Below are positions 18,400 through 31,345 of a stretch of DNA of 64,000 nt, piece after piece. Positions within the stretch are counted from its first letter, which is position 1; each line of letters starts with the position of its first letter. A model generated the notes under the pieces. The model did not search any database. It was not told where the DNA came from and saw only the letters and a program-made list of their open reading frames with translations. Location: assembly GCF_049243985.1 (NCBI RefSeq), contig NC_135373.1, positions 82,400,213 through 82,464,212 of the forward strand, written 5' to 3'. Position numbers and translations under genes: made by a program. Source of the DNA: Paroedura picta (taxonomy: Eukaryota > Chordata > Lepidosauria > Squamata > Gekkonidae).

Positions 18400-21300
18400 A
18401 TGGGTAGCTGTTGTAGCTGTCCAGATAAAGAAAATGTCCCAGATAACCATCGAAACAAATTCAAGGTAAAATTCTGTGTGGAATTTTGTTGCTTTGATTG
18501 TCTGAGTTCTGTTTTGCAATGACAGGGAAGAAGAAGGAATGTTAGTGATTTCGATGGTAAATTTCAGTTTTCTTCTGAAGTATGTGTGACCTGTATATTC
18601 ATGATCCCACTACAGAGAGAAAATAAAATCCACTGGTAGTTTTACCACAGATCCCTGCCATTTCATTAACAGTGGATAACTTATGCTGCCTGTCTCTCGG
18701 GAATATTGAGGAGATTTCAATTTAAAAGCCTTTGTCCAGTTGATTGTAATGGGATACGTGGTTTTAATTACCTTTAAGTAACTATGACGTGATTTACCTT
18801 TAAACTTGCAAGCATTTAATGTTGTGTTTAAAAAAATATTTTATAGGTTATTAACGTGGATGATGATGGTAATGAATTGGGTTCTGGTATAATGGAACTT
18901 ACTGACACAGAACTCATCTTGTATACTCGTAAACGGGATTCTGTCAAGTGGCATTACCTTTGTCTGCGCCGCTATGGCTATGATTCCAACCTCTTCTCTT
19001 TTGAAAGTGGCCGAAGATGTCAAACTGGTCCAGGTATGTATGAAGCCTCTCATTTCACAAATCTGCAAGTGAAATTCAGGTGCAAAGTAAAGATACATTA
19101 GCTGTGTTTGTTCTGTTTTAGAAGACTTAAAATAGCCTGATTTGCTTATAACTTACAGAGGGATGGAATTTACAATGTAAATTGTTCTGATTTTTTAGAA
19201 AGTTAATGAAATTTAGCTTAGTTCTGTATTTCCTAAAGTGATCTTTAAGTAATCATGGAAGTTTATTGAAATCACCCAATAGGAAGACTACAGTACTGAA
19301 TTCTCACTTAAGTAATTCTACTGAAATGTGCTGAATAAATTCATGTTTTTATAGCTCATGATTTAGTGACTTAGAAGAATACACAAAATGCATTAGGAAG
19401 AGCTGCTCAGGGTTATACAGAGAGTTTATACTAGCTCAGTAGAATCCTTGAACTTCTGTAACTGACTGTCATGCCGTCCTTTTGAAATTTTGCATTTTTT
19501 GCACCATGTAAGATGTTATGGAGATGTTCTCCAACTTGAGGGGAGTTGGTGGGGAAATGGACAGTTTTCCAAATTAAGGGAGATAACTGGTGGGCTCCTC
19601 CAAGGATCTATATTGGTGGCAACTTCTATTAATCCACTCCTAGTTGATCTGGAATTATGTGTGAACAGTGAAATGACCAAGTTTCCAGATGATGCCACAT
19701 TTTTCAGGTTGGTGAAAACACAGGCAACTAGGCAGAATGATAAAAGTGGCAAATAAAAAATTGCACAGTAGAGCAGAAAACGAATGTCACATTTACACGG
19801 ATGAGGTTAGTGTGATGGGCTGTCAAGGGTTAATGCCTCTCAGGCTGAGAATCTTTGAGTGACATGCTGTTCAAACAGAATTCTGTGAAGAGTGTTAGTT
19901 AAGATATGACAGTTGGGAATTGACAATTGAAGAAGAGGCAGTTTAGCACTGTCTGAGGATTGGGAAAGAGGCAAAGAGGAGTGAAAGGATTCTGAAAGTA
20001 CCCTGTTCAAACCAAAAAGGGACAGAGCTTCTAGACAAGAGGAGTAATTCCTGCCTCGTGAAAAGGGAGAACTCTTTTAAAAGGAGTGATCCCTGATCTG
20101 TATATATAGAAGGATTTGGGAAACTTGCCTGTACATTTTTGCCTTCTAAACAAGAATTATCAGTGAAACTCAGAAACCTATGCTTGCGAATAAAGGCAGA
20201 AACTGAAAAGAAAGCCTTTCTCTCTCTTCTGTGCTATTATAGAAGTAAACAGGTAATTTTTATCTCTTCCCTCAAGTACCTGAGCTGAGCCAGCATCAAA
20301 ATATAAAAATATCTATTATAATGTGACAGGGTGGGACAACCATAGATAAACAAATCAGAAGAAAATAGATGTAGGGGTTGCTCAGTAAGAAAGAAATAAG
20401 AAACAGAAGGAAAGATCTCGTGAGTGAGGGAGGGAAGAGAGTGAGATCGCCATAGTTTGCCTTGGTCATAATGATCCAGGTGTTAGGGATATGATGAATA
20501 GTTCAATCAGGATACCAGCTGAATTGTTCAAGCAGTGAAAAAGGCAGTCTCCTGCATTAGATAATTTTCAAATTCCAAAACTGGATGAAGTCTTTTCTCT
20601 CGCATTTGGCACACTGCCAATAATGGTAACTGATCTCCCTCTTTCTGCTGCTTTATGTTTATGAGTTTTTATTAAATTCTTTAATAATTTTAAATGTAAG
20701 TTATTCAAGGGTTTTTATGTTTACTGCCTCGGGGATCATGATTCAGTAGGAAGACATAAAAATATCTGTGTTCATGTGTGTGTGTGTTTGTGTGTGTAGT
20801 ACTAGCAATTAAGCCAATTATGAAAAAAAAAATACACCAGACTCTGGAAAACTGTTGTGGTAAGGGCTGGCCAAAAACCCATCACCCAGATAGGACCCAC
20901 CCATGGCACTATGTGCCTGCCTCCGCCACCCTTCGCCTCTGCCATCGCTGCTCATCTCCAAGTTATAAAGGAATTTGAAAATTATCATTATTATGTAGTG
21001 CAGAGATTTTGGCATTGGCATACTGTGTTAGCTTCATCTTAGAAAGGATATTGTTAAATGGGAAACATAAATGCAGAAATGCAAATCCAGAATTATCAAA
21101 AATTGATAGAAATTTTATGGCGCTGAAAGACAAATACATACATTTTGGACTAGAGCCATAGATGCTTATGCTTCTGACAAACAGTTAATTAAGTCTTGTG
21201 AAGTTTAGAATAAGAATTGCTTGCTTTTTAAGGCAGTCACACTCCTGATTTATGTTTGCTGTAGCAGATTAGCATGACTCCAGATTAGCATGGTTAATCA

Positions 21301-24300
21301 ACAGGATAGAACATTCTCTCAGCATGGAATGATTAAATGTATAATTCATCTTATTTTAGAAAATTAAATTGGGACATCATAGAGAGGTGAAATGTGTTAA
21401 GGTGTGAAGAAAGCAGGGAAGAGTTTTTTTCTCCCTCTACCATGTTGCTTGACCTTGGAGACATCCAATTAAAGTGATGGGTAATAGATTCTATAAAATG
21501 AATAATTTCTAATACAGTTCATAATTACATTTTGGAGTTTGTTGCCATTCATTTAGATGTCTTTAAAAGAAGATAAGACCAATCAATCCACTAGCCAGCT
21601 ATGATGGCAAAGTAGAATCTTCATCTTCAGGAGCAGCATGCCTATGTTGCCAGTTGATGGGAGGGGAGGCAGTAACAGCAGTGAAGAACAGCTTTTGTTT
21701 TCCTGCCCTGCTTGTTGGCTTTCCTGACTCACCTAACTGGTTGGAAACAAGAGGCCAGATTTCAGGGATGCCAGACTCTTTGTATGACCTGTGTTATTTA
21801 TTCACTTTGTTTATAGTCTGCCTTTCTTGCTTAAACACAAGTTAGATTAGAAAATTTTAAATTTAATAGGAACAGTATAGAATACAAATAATATTTATTT
21901 ATTTATTTGATTTTTAGCCCACCACTCCCGAGAAGGCTCGTGGTGGGTTACAACAGATAAAAATTCCCCAATAAAAACCCATAAAATACACAGTCAACAA
22001 TAGCCTATCCAATATCCATGACAAATGTGTCGACATAAAAACAACTAACCCCCCCCCCTAAGTAACATTCTGAGGGTGGACATGAGGAAACCAGATCTCA
22101 AGCTGCCAGTAGCATGATCCAGGAAGGGGGGGGGTCCAATAAAATTAGGTTGACGAATTAGAAAACAGTTCATTGAAATAGTATACAACATGGCATGTCA
22201 TAAACAGTCCAGAAACTGAATTACAGATGTCAGGAAACCATACAATAAACAGTGCCACAAACTGTAGCCCTAGTCCCTCTGGGCAGGTAATATCAAACGT
22301 GCACTGTTGATAACCTTAAAAATGTATTAAATTGTTGATGAAGATTTTGTGGCTGAATATCAGGATAAAGCTGCATCAAGGGGAATGTTCATTCAGTCCT
22401 TCATTGGCCCATTAGGTTTTGTTGTAGTGTTTGAAAGCAAGTGTGTCTGCCTGGAAACATATACTTATCAACATTTTGGATGTCATTTTTCTTTTATTAA
22501 GTGATTAAAGGTGACAAACATATGGCTTGTCTGGTGTAATTACAAAGTATTATCTGGCTCTCCAACCTTTTATATACAACTTTTCCTTCTTCTATGAAGG
22601 ATGGTTTTTGGGATGTTGGTTTACTAAAGAATAAAGATAAAATTTTAAGTATAATGGCTGCCATTAGTTCAGTACATGGAAAAAGTACATATGGACTATG
22701 GCTGCAAAATATCATCTCTACTGGTGGAGGTCAAATCAGAATCAATCTTCTTTAGTTATCAGTTATACATGTTACAGACTGTTTTATGTATCGTTCTCTG
22801 TTATGATGTAAACCGCCCTGAGCCTCCGGGGAGGGCGGTATATAAGTATGATAAATAAATAAAATAAATAAATAAATGTGGAGTGGGCCTCCCTAAAGAG
22901 GTCAGTAAGGAAGAAAGGATGTTTGCGAAACAAATAAAATCCTGTGAGAAGTCAGAAAGTTGCACTATTCTGCACATAATTGCAGCTAAATACCAGGGCC
23001 TGTAAGATGGAGCTCTTCTGCCAGGCGTATCGTTTTGGGGGGGGTGGTGACCAGAATTAAGATCAGTGGGTCCTGCCCCATGTTGCCCTACGTTGAACCT
23101 GTGGGTTAACTTTCCCAGTTAGTTCGGTGTGTACATGTTTGTTTTCCTCACACAAGACAACTTGGTGTAGTGATTTAGGAGAATGCACTTCTAATCTGGC
23201 AAGATGGGTTTGATCCCTCACTCCTCCACATGCAGCCAGCTGGGTGATCTTGGGCTCACCACAGTACTGATAAAGCTGTTCTGACTGATCAGAAATATCA
23301 GAGCTCTCTCAGCCTCACCTACCTCACAGGGTGTCTGTTGTGGGGAAAGGAAGGGAAGGAGATTGTAAACTGCTTTGGGACTCCTTCAGGTAGAGAAAAC
23401 CAGCATATAAGAACCAACTCTTCTTCTACAATGTTGGTTAGCTTCAACTACTAGTGTATTCTCTCCATGGCATTGGAGTGCATTGCCATAATACAATTGT
23501 AAGCTCCCATATTTACAAACATTAGATGATCCATCAACTAAAAGGCACAATTTAACATCTTCCCCTTGAATGTAGTGAAAGATCAATTCTTACAAAACCC
23601 TTGGAGGTGGTTCTACAGTTGTAGGGGGCCAGATACTCTTGCCCACATACTATTTGACTGTGTTAAATTATCAAAATATCACGTCCCTCTTGGAATAAAT
23701 GTAAATTGAATGCAAATGAGAAACTTGCTGTAAGCAAGGTGATAAATGAGAAGAATTCATCCTGTATTGTGAGAATATCTAAGTTTCTGTTAGAAGTTTC
23801 TAAAGAAAATTCATTGTATATGAATCAAGTAGTGACCAAATACATTATTCAAATGGAGAATAGTGTCCAAATAACTTAGAGATGAAGTTGACTTAAAAGT
23901 TGGTATTTTGTATATTGTATTTCCATATGTGTACTCCATTGTGTTATTATTGAATCTAGCAACTATGTCAGTAAAGATATTCTGATTTGATCTCAAATTT
24001 AGCTTTTCCTTAATGGACTTTCTGTTTCTGTGGCCCAAATGTCCTTCATCTTAGGAATCTGTATTGTATCACAAACAATTGTAGAAATATTTTTCTTTGA
24101 ATTTATACGATTAATTGCCCTGCAGTTTGCAAGGTTTAAATTTCTCCTGAATTGTCTTTTGTCTATCAAGATGGTAGTTCTCTACATGTTCTGGGAAGTC
24201 CTGTATTTCCTCGCTGAAAAGATTAGCAATTAAAAAAAGAGAGAGATCTTTTCAATTATTCCCTGAAATGCACAGCAACAAGGGAATTTGTATGTGTTGT

Positions 24301-27300
24301 AGGACATATATTTGGTACATGCTGTGTATATAGAGGCTTGGCTAGTGCTTTACATGTGCCTGCCCTAGACTTAACCCATCATCCTCTACAGTGTACTTTG
24401 GCTACAAGATAGATACTTGGAATTCCTAAGCTGATGTGGCTATGTGATCAGTTGTACCTCAGAGTAGAAAGTGTTGACAAATGGTGCCCTATGTTAAAAG
24501 AGGTAGACATGAAAAGCACAAGCCTTTCTACAAAATGACCACAACTGCAATCAGTAACCCAAATGGAGATGTAGAATGATGAAAAATAACTGTTAAAATT
24601 AGGAATATTTTAAACATATGCATAAAACTGACTTAACTGCAGCATCCTGGAACATTTCTGACATTACAGTTGATAATTTGGCAATAAACTAGAATCCGAG
24701 TTCTTCTTTATTGCCTCTTTATGCTCGGTTGTTTCTCAGCGTGCCTAGTTGGAGTGTCTGAAGTAGAATAGGTACTGTAGTATTAGCATGTTAGATAAGC
24801 TGGCATTCAGCAAAGGCACACACACTTGTTAACGAGAATGTCAACTTTAACTTCATGCTTTCAATGGAAGAAAAATCCAAAGCTACACCTGCACGGGTTA
24901 CCTGATGGTAAGTTGGGCTCCCTCTGCTGTTCAAAGGCAAAGTGGAACAATACTGCAGGATAATCTATGGTATTGGCTACTTTGTTTCTCTGTCTATCTG
25001 TCAGATCAAAACAAAACTGGCTTAGTCTGTTTCATCCAAATGTTTTATAATCCTTCATCCTAAATCCTCACGTTAATCTGGGTCTCCTCCCTGTGTTAAA
25101 CCCTTCTTATGGATTTGTGCAGAAATCTTTGGCAACTGTTTTGGCCTTATGTTGGTAATTGAGCAGAAACTTTAAAAGCATTTCTTTACTCTGTTCCTAC
25201 AAAGGTGACTGCTTTCCAAGAAACGTTTATTTCCTTAAGTGTGTACCAAGCAGTCTCTTCTATGTTCTGTTAACTTTGCCCTTTTAAAAATGCGTGCATA
25301 AAGGTTTAAAAACTTTTTTTAAAAGATTGTTTAACTTTGTGTTTAATTTGATAGTTCTTTCTGTAACAGGTATGCACTTAAATGGACTCCAGCACATTTT
25401 TAAATTGAAAATGTCCATTTCCCTTAATTATCGAATGTATAATCTGTTGTTATAGGAATATTTGCATTCAAGTGTGCCCGTGCTGAAGAATTATTTAATA
25501 TGTTGCAAGAGATCATGCAGAATAACAGCATAAATGTGGTAGAAGAGCCAGTAGTAGAAAGGAACCAACATCAAACAGAGATGGAAGTTCCACGAACTCC
25601 CCGAACACCTACCAGTAAGAGGTTTTTTTTTCCTCCTGTGTATGGGATGTGGACATAAATTCAGGTTACCAGGTTTAATCATACTAAAGTCACAATAAGA
25701 TCTTACCTCATTTTTATTTATTAAAGTCCTATACCGCCCTCATGGGAACCAGCTCAGCTTTCAGCATTAATATTTCATGTCAGTTCTCACATATGTGGTC
25801 AAGACTCAGATTTACATAGGAGACAAGCTAGAGGTATGACATCCCAGATAGATGAAAAGAATAAAAATGAAAGCTCCCCCGCACCCTGCAACCAATCTCC
25901 CAGATTTTAAGAAAAACTGAAAAATACTGACATGATTTAAGGTATTATTATTATCTGTAATTTGATATCTGCCTGATATCCATTCTCTGGGATAAATACT
26001 TTGAAATGGGCTGCCTGTTGGCTCTAAATTCTTAAGATTTTATAGAAAGGACTGTAATCAAATAAGTAAATTTCACATAACAGTCCCATTTCCTTCACCA
26101 TAGTTGCAAAATAAGGTGTGGACAAAAAAATTATATGCAACTTCACTGCTCTGGCATGAGTTCTCTAGGTATTGTCATCCTGCTGTCATTGTTCTTAAGT
26201 CTGATCAGTTCTAATCAGGATTTGAGCTTGTTGTTAGTGTCAACATTCTAACTGTTTACCCTGGCTACTACTAATTGTCATCAAGGTGCTTTCCTGATGG
26301 AGATTAAGGGTAGTGGGATAAGGCAGTTTGCACTGGAGGAGATGGTTTGGGTTTGGGAGAGGGGGCATCTGATCTTGCAGAGCTGCTCTCAGTCCTTTAA
26401 AAGAGCCAAAAATGTTGCATGTGCAGAAGCCCAAATGTTTTGTTGTTGTTGTTACTAGCATTTTCAAAAATAATATACCAGTCATTCTCAAAGTCATCCT
26501 TTGTATTTCATATTGTATTTCATATTACTCCATAATTGCTGCTCAATATGAAATACTAGTGAATTTATATGTTGAAACATACTTCTAAAAAGACCGGATT
26601 TATGGTGATCAAGGAATCCTTGTCTTTTCAAGTCTGGTTCAGAAGGCTTGTTCATTGGTGGCTGTGCCAATTTCCCTTGATTTTTTAAGGAGATCATAGT
26701 GGACACAGGAAGTGAGAGGAATGTAAAAAGTAATTTGGGGGTGAAAATGACTTTGAGGAGATACATTCCTTTTCTAAGATTTTATGTTAGGCTAACCTCT
26801 CCTTTAAAAAAAGAGGGACAGTCTGTTGCTTTGTTTATAAATTTATTTACTCTGCTTTTTATGTAAATTATCCTGAGCACTATTATTGGAATATGTCAAA
26901 ACAGTATCATCATCCATTATAAATGGCAACAATTTGGTGCAATATTGGACAGCCATACTAAATAAACATTGATTATTCATGGTAACAGTATGACACAGCC
27001 TTCATCTTGATCTGGTGAAGAAGAAAGTACCTTCCAGGATATAAATATTCTGTGGCTTTTTTATTTTCATTACGTTCTCTGGGGGTTGGATCCTATGATT
27101 CCCAGATGTCAAGGAGCTTTCTTGTGCTACACTGCACTTAGAAGGAAGCTATATTCTCCAATCCTGCATCCCTGGAAGCAGTATACTTATTTAAATATAT
27201 TTATTATGGTAATGATGTACTAGTTTAATTTTTGTCCTCCTTTAATTTACCATCAATACCTAGAATTACTTAATGTTGAATATATATATTTTCCAAAGAA

Positions 27301-27602
27301 AAACAGCATTTAATGTCAGCAGGATAACTGGGTTTTCTCTCCATTCAGCACCTGGGTTGAGTAGCCAGAGTTTACCTAATGGGTATCCAAGGTATCCCTC
27401 CTATGGAGATGCTTCATCCCATCCCTCCAGCAGACACCCCTCTGTAGGAAGTGCACGTCTTCCTTCAGTAGGTGAAGAATCAACACATCCTTTGCTTATA
27501 GCAGAAGAGCAGGTGAGAAATGTTGATTTTTCATTTCATCTTTCCTTTTTAATCTGATTCTTAGGTACGTGGCCAGTGATACCATGACATACATTTATAC
27601 GT

Positions 27603-27679
<77 letters not shown>

Positions 27680-28873
27680 TATACTCTCTCTCTCCTCTCT
27701 CTATCTCTCTGGCGGAAGTGATAAGAAAATAGTTTCTTGTGGAAACATACATACATGTCACGCCATGTACTGTTTTAGAGCACAGAAAAACTATGTGATG
27801 ATTAGCCATGAGCTGTAAACAGAATGGCAAATCATATGGAGCCAAGTGCTACTACAGCTGACACTTTAATCTGTCCTTTGCAGGTCCATACATATGTGAA
27901 TACAACTGGTGTACAGGAGGAAAGAAAAAACAAGCCAGGTGTGCGTACCCCTCTGGAACGAAGGGTTTCTAATACAGAATCAAGCAAGGCAAAAGAAGAA
28001 GAAAATTGTTTGGAGGACAGAGATGCTCAGGTTGTACTGGAACCTGAAGGAGTCAAATTTATTTTGGGCCCAACACCAGTACAGAGGCAATTAATGGAAA
28101 AAGAAAAACTGGAATCAAGTGGGAACAATGCACATGCTATTGGAAACAGTACTGAAATGAGTGGGAGCAGCACTCAAGCTAGTGGGAGTAGTAACAGTGA
28201 ATGGGACACTGGATATGACAGTGATGAACGCAAAGAAGCTTCTTCTGGTAATAAACTAGCATATGAAAATGTCAGTAGATTGTCTATACCTAATGCTCCA
28301 GGGCTCAGGAGAGGTCGTCTGATATCATCCAGTACCTCTGATTCACAGAATATCAACAATTCAGCTCAAAGGAGAACTGCATTGCTGAATTATGAAAATT
28401 TGCCATCTTTGCCTCCAGTTTGGGAAGCCCATAAGCTAAGTAAAGAGGATGATGACAGTTTAGGACCAAAGACCCCTTCTCTGAATGGCTACCACAATAA
28501 CTTAGATCCCATGCATAATTATGTCAATACAGAGAACGTAACAGTGCCATCAAGTGCTCACAAAGTAGAATATGCAAGACGGCGAGACTGTACCCCTACG
28601 GTCTTTAATTTTGATATTAGGCGACCAAATTCAGAACACAGGCAGCTCAACTACATACAGGTGGATCTGGAAGGTGGCAGTGACTCTGACAACCCTCAGA
28701 CCCCCAAAACCCCTACCACTCCTCTTCCACAGACTCCAACTAGGCGCACAGAGCTGTATGCTGTGATAGACATTGAAAGAACAGCTGCTATGTCAAGCTT
28801 GCAGAAAGCACTGCCTCGAGACGACGGTACTTCTCGGAAAACTAGACATAACAGTACTGACTTGCCTATGTGA
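18400..28873 (+). CDS. FRS2: FGF receptor substrate 2 (FRS2/SNT-1), five coding exons
   Basis: Membrane-anchored docking adaptor that links FGF and neurotrophin receptors to GRB2/SOS and SHP2 (PTPN11), and so to RAS-MAPK. Coding exons: 18400-18465, 18847-19033, 25456-25614, 27349-27512, 27884-28873. All junctions are GT/AG, phases join without a break, and the product is 521 aa (human 508). The start MGSCCSCPDK carries the N-myristoylation glycine plus cysteines. The PTB domain (about residues 13-115) is nearly identical to what I recall of human FRS2. The docking tyrosines are all present: four GRB2-type sites (HTYVNT at Y196, AYENVS, NYENLP, NYVNTE) and two SHP2-type sites (NYIQVD, YAVIDI). 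The last exon encodes about two thirds of the protein. A Ser/Gly/Asn-rich stretch before EWDTGYD accounts for most of the extra length. Identity is from recall of the family, not from a search, but the match leaves little doubt. Confidence 0.97.
19490..19800 (+). mobile_element. CR1 LINE reverse transcriptase fragment
   Basis: Open frame with GGLLQGSILVATSINPLLVD followed by VNSEMTKFPDDATFFRLVKT. This matches the CR1 block GVPQGSVLGP...NSxVTKFADDTKLFR, with the catalytic A in FADD changed to P. It lies in an FRS2 intron and is a dead internal fragment. Confidence 0.8.
19812..20329. repeat. Possible old solo LTR
   Basis: About 518 bp from TGTGATGGGC to ATGTGACA, purine-rich, with ATATATAGAAGG near 20100 and a GAATAAAGG near 20190. 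It resembles the sequence around 53617-54960, which also opens with TGATGGGCTG and carries a similar purine-rich body. No target duplication was found. Called only as a possible fossil. Confidence 0.3.
20330..21880. other. FRS2 intron, nothing recognised
   Basis: AT-rich intronic DNA with a (TG)n stretch at about 20777-20797 and no recognised repeat family or exon. Confidence 0.45.
21885..22140 (-). repeat. LINE 3' tail fragment
   Basis: (ATTT)n, then AGCCCACCACTCCCGAGAAG and GGTGGGTTACAACAGATAAA, the reversed 3' UTR end of an L2/CR1-like LINE, with AT-rich UTR beyond. Confidence 0.6.
22755..22880 (+). repeat. L2/CR1-like LINE tail
   Basis: GTAAACCGCCCTGAGCCTCC, then GGGGAGGGCGGTATATAAGT and (AAATA)n: the plus-strand version of the tail at 12455 and 55060. 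Confidence 0.75.
23153..23428 (+). mobile_element. Sauria-type SINE
   Basis: Head CAACTTGGTGTAGTGATTTA, B box GGTTTGATCCC, core GGGTGATCTTGGGCTCACCA and end ATATAAGAACCAACTCTTCT. The tail is short. Confidence 0.87.
23600..24240 (+). mobile_element. Possible degraded LINE C-terminus
   Basis: Plus-strand pieces resemble a LINE C-terminal Cys-rich region and the lysine-rich stretch that follows (near 23620-23830). Weak call, made by similarity of layout to 13797-14760. Confidence 0.25.
24241..25455. other. FRS2 intron, nothing recognised
   Basis: AT-rich intronic sequence before the third coding exon. No repeat family or open frame stood out. Confidence 0.45.
25710..25760 (-). repeat. LINE tail remnant
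   Basis: TTTTTATTTATTAAAGTCCT followed by ATACCGCCCTCATGGGAACC, a short remnant of the tail motif seen at 55.1 kb. Confidence 0.5.
25761..27348. other. FRS2 intron, nothing recognised
   Basis: Intronic AT-rich DNA before the fourth coding exon; a (TTG)n run lies near 26440. Confidence 0.45.
27611..27676. repeat. Compound microsatellite (AT)n(AC)n
   Basis: About 30 bp of AT dinucleotides pass into about 30 bp of AC dinucleotides in the short intron between FRS2 coding exons four and five. Confidence 0.9.
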
Positions 28874-31202
28874 GCCTGGAATGCATTAGTTAAATTGTTT
28901 GCACCTTTGTGAAGTTTTTTTAATGAATGAGTGCTCCATTTTGATTTTTAATTATCACCTTTCATAGATGCAGTAGACTTTTTTCTGAATATTTAATGTG
29001 CTTGTTTAATGAAAGGGAATTTAAGGTAGAGTATTAACACTGCTTCATTTTACATTTGTAGTAACAGCTTTTGGGCAGCATTGCCATCTTTTATAGTCGC
29101 TATTTTATTGACTGAAAGTTGGAGTAACATGCCAATTTTGACAAACTGGCCATGTGCCTGAAGCCCCCAAGGGCATGACCTTTTTATGCCTCCTGAAACT
29201 TGCATAATTAGCAGATCACTATAGTCTTTCATAGCTTATGTCCATAGACTCACATCTTCCAATTGAACCATGTGGCATAAATGAGAAATTCTCTGGTCTG
29301 CTTAATTGAATAAAACAGGTACACATTCCTCTATCCAGAAGACTTGGACTGAATTACCAGAACTTATTTGATAGAACTTAGTTAATAAGAAAGAATTGAC
29401 AGGAACTGTCATTCTCTAAAGCCCTCCATAGAGCTTGTCACAATACAGAAGAGTGCAACTCTATATAAATCCAAGTTGTAAATGTAAACATTTAATACTG
29501 TATATGGTGCCTAGTGGCTTGAGAAAAACTGATGAAATCAGCAACATTTTACACATACAAGGATCATTTAGCAGTTTTAAACAGTTGACCAGATGCACTT
29601 TAAAGCCACCCATAATAAATGAGGCAAGTAGTATATGAGGAACAAATTTTGTTGTAGTTTGCATTTCAGAAAGAGTCTATTCTACAATTTTGTTTCTTTT
29701 ATCGATAAAGTTGAAATTAACAGTGATCAACATGTAGCAGGTATTCCATTTCGTGGAAAATGGGATATATCTTAATTGTACTTTTGGCAAGTTGACGTGG
29801 CAGGCCCAAAAGAGTATATACTGTGCTAAAGGGCTAGAAGTTCCTTAGCCAGAATCCAAAGGCCCACAAGCAATGTTCTGCATGTACAATGGGTGTTCTC
29901 TGTTTCCTACCCCTTTCTGCCACTCAAAGTTACTCCTGAGGATCAATATAACCTCCCAGAGCCGCCCAGGATATAGTGCACAGGATGCCATAACCTTGCT
30001 TGATACTGAGTGTGTTCAGCAGATGGGTGGGAAATCTTCAGAGTCCTATATATACAACCTTGAGTTTCAGGATGGAAGAAAGATGGGATATAAATGTAAT
30101 CAGGATAAAATTCCTTGCAAATGGAAGAAAAAAACAAGCAATCCCTTGGCCAATTCCTACACATACATAAGGGGAAAATCTGTTCTTGCCTTGATCCCAG
30201 CCCATGTTGTTCCCATTACACATTTTAGCCCTCTTGAGAAAAGAACTTGTCACTATTGACATTAGAGACATCACAGCAGTATTCCGTTTCATCAGAAATT
30301 GAAATCAGTCTTGTCCCACTACAGATTTTCAAGTGGCAGCTTCAAGTTTTTCTGTACAGTTGTACAGATATTCAGAAGAGATTTGTGATGTAGTTCAGTT
30401 ACCTTGTATCTATAGTGAGATTCTTTCAATTTTAGTTTTCCTCTCCTCACTTTTCATTTGTGTGTCTGTGCAGTGCTTAAATTGCAACTTTAATTTTGTA
30501 TATAGTCTTTGTTTAAAATATTTTATGCATTTTATCTTGTTCAAATTCCCCATCGCCATGGAAAAACCTTTTGAGGATCTGTTGGTAATACTGTCACTAA
30601 CAGAACGACCTTTTTATTGCCTGCATAAGAAAAGGTTATCGGTTGAGGTTAAGAAGTGCTGTGGCACCTTTCGAAGATAACTGGTATGAACTTTCATGCC
30701 TTGGTTTCTTCCAGAGGCAAACAGTTACAGATGATGGTCAGTTTGAAAGCTGGATTTGAATACATCATGTGGTGGACTGATGCATATTCTATAAATAATT
30801 GTGCTCTTGGGTTTTGTGAGACAGAAATCCTGGTCTGCTTCCATCTACGTTGGCACATCTGTGCAGGATGTCAGTAAAATTCTTTGCAATGCTGCCATAA
30901 TGTTCTCCTTTGTGATGTTGAACTGCTAGTCGTATATCCCATCTCAAGCATCATGTTTGAGGGCACAGCAAGTCTTGGGACACATACAATACACAAAATC
31001 CCTATCCTTAATGATCTCTAAAATCCCTGAAAGCAGTATTTTTGTGTGGCTACTGATGGATATTCTCAATATCTGCTGATTTTCCCTGGTGCTGTGTTAA
31101 AAATGCCTCTGCTTTATGTTAGAAAAGCATGTAGGGCTGCTGGCACAGCACAAGACTTCATACAACATAGGCAGCCTGAACCTTCAGTGTTGTAAACTGT
31201 TG

Positions 31203-31345
31203 GGACCCTGATTTGGATAGCCCAGGCTAGCGTGATCACAGAAGCTAAGCACTGTCAACCTTGGTTAGTATTTGCATGGGAGACCACTAAGGAAGGCCAA
31301 GGTTGCTAATATACTTATCCTTGAGTATAAATAAAATTGTGTGCA
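31203..31345 (+). mobile_element. 5S rRNA-derived SINE
   Basis: GTGATCACAGAAGCTAAGCA and TTGGTTAGTATTTGCATGGG match the 5S rRNA internal promoter region (GATCTCGGAAGCTAAGCAGG, TTAGTACTTGGATGGGAGAC) with many changes. It is an old copy of the 5S-Sauria type of SINE. Confidence 0.7.
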
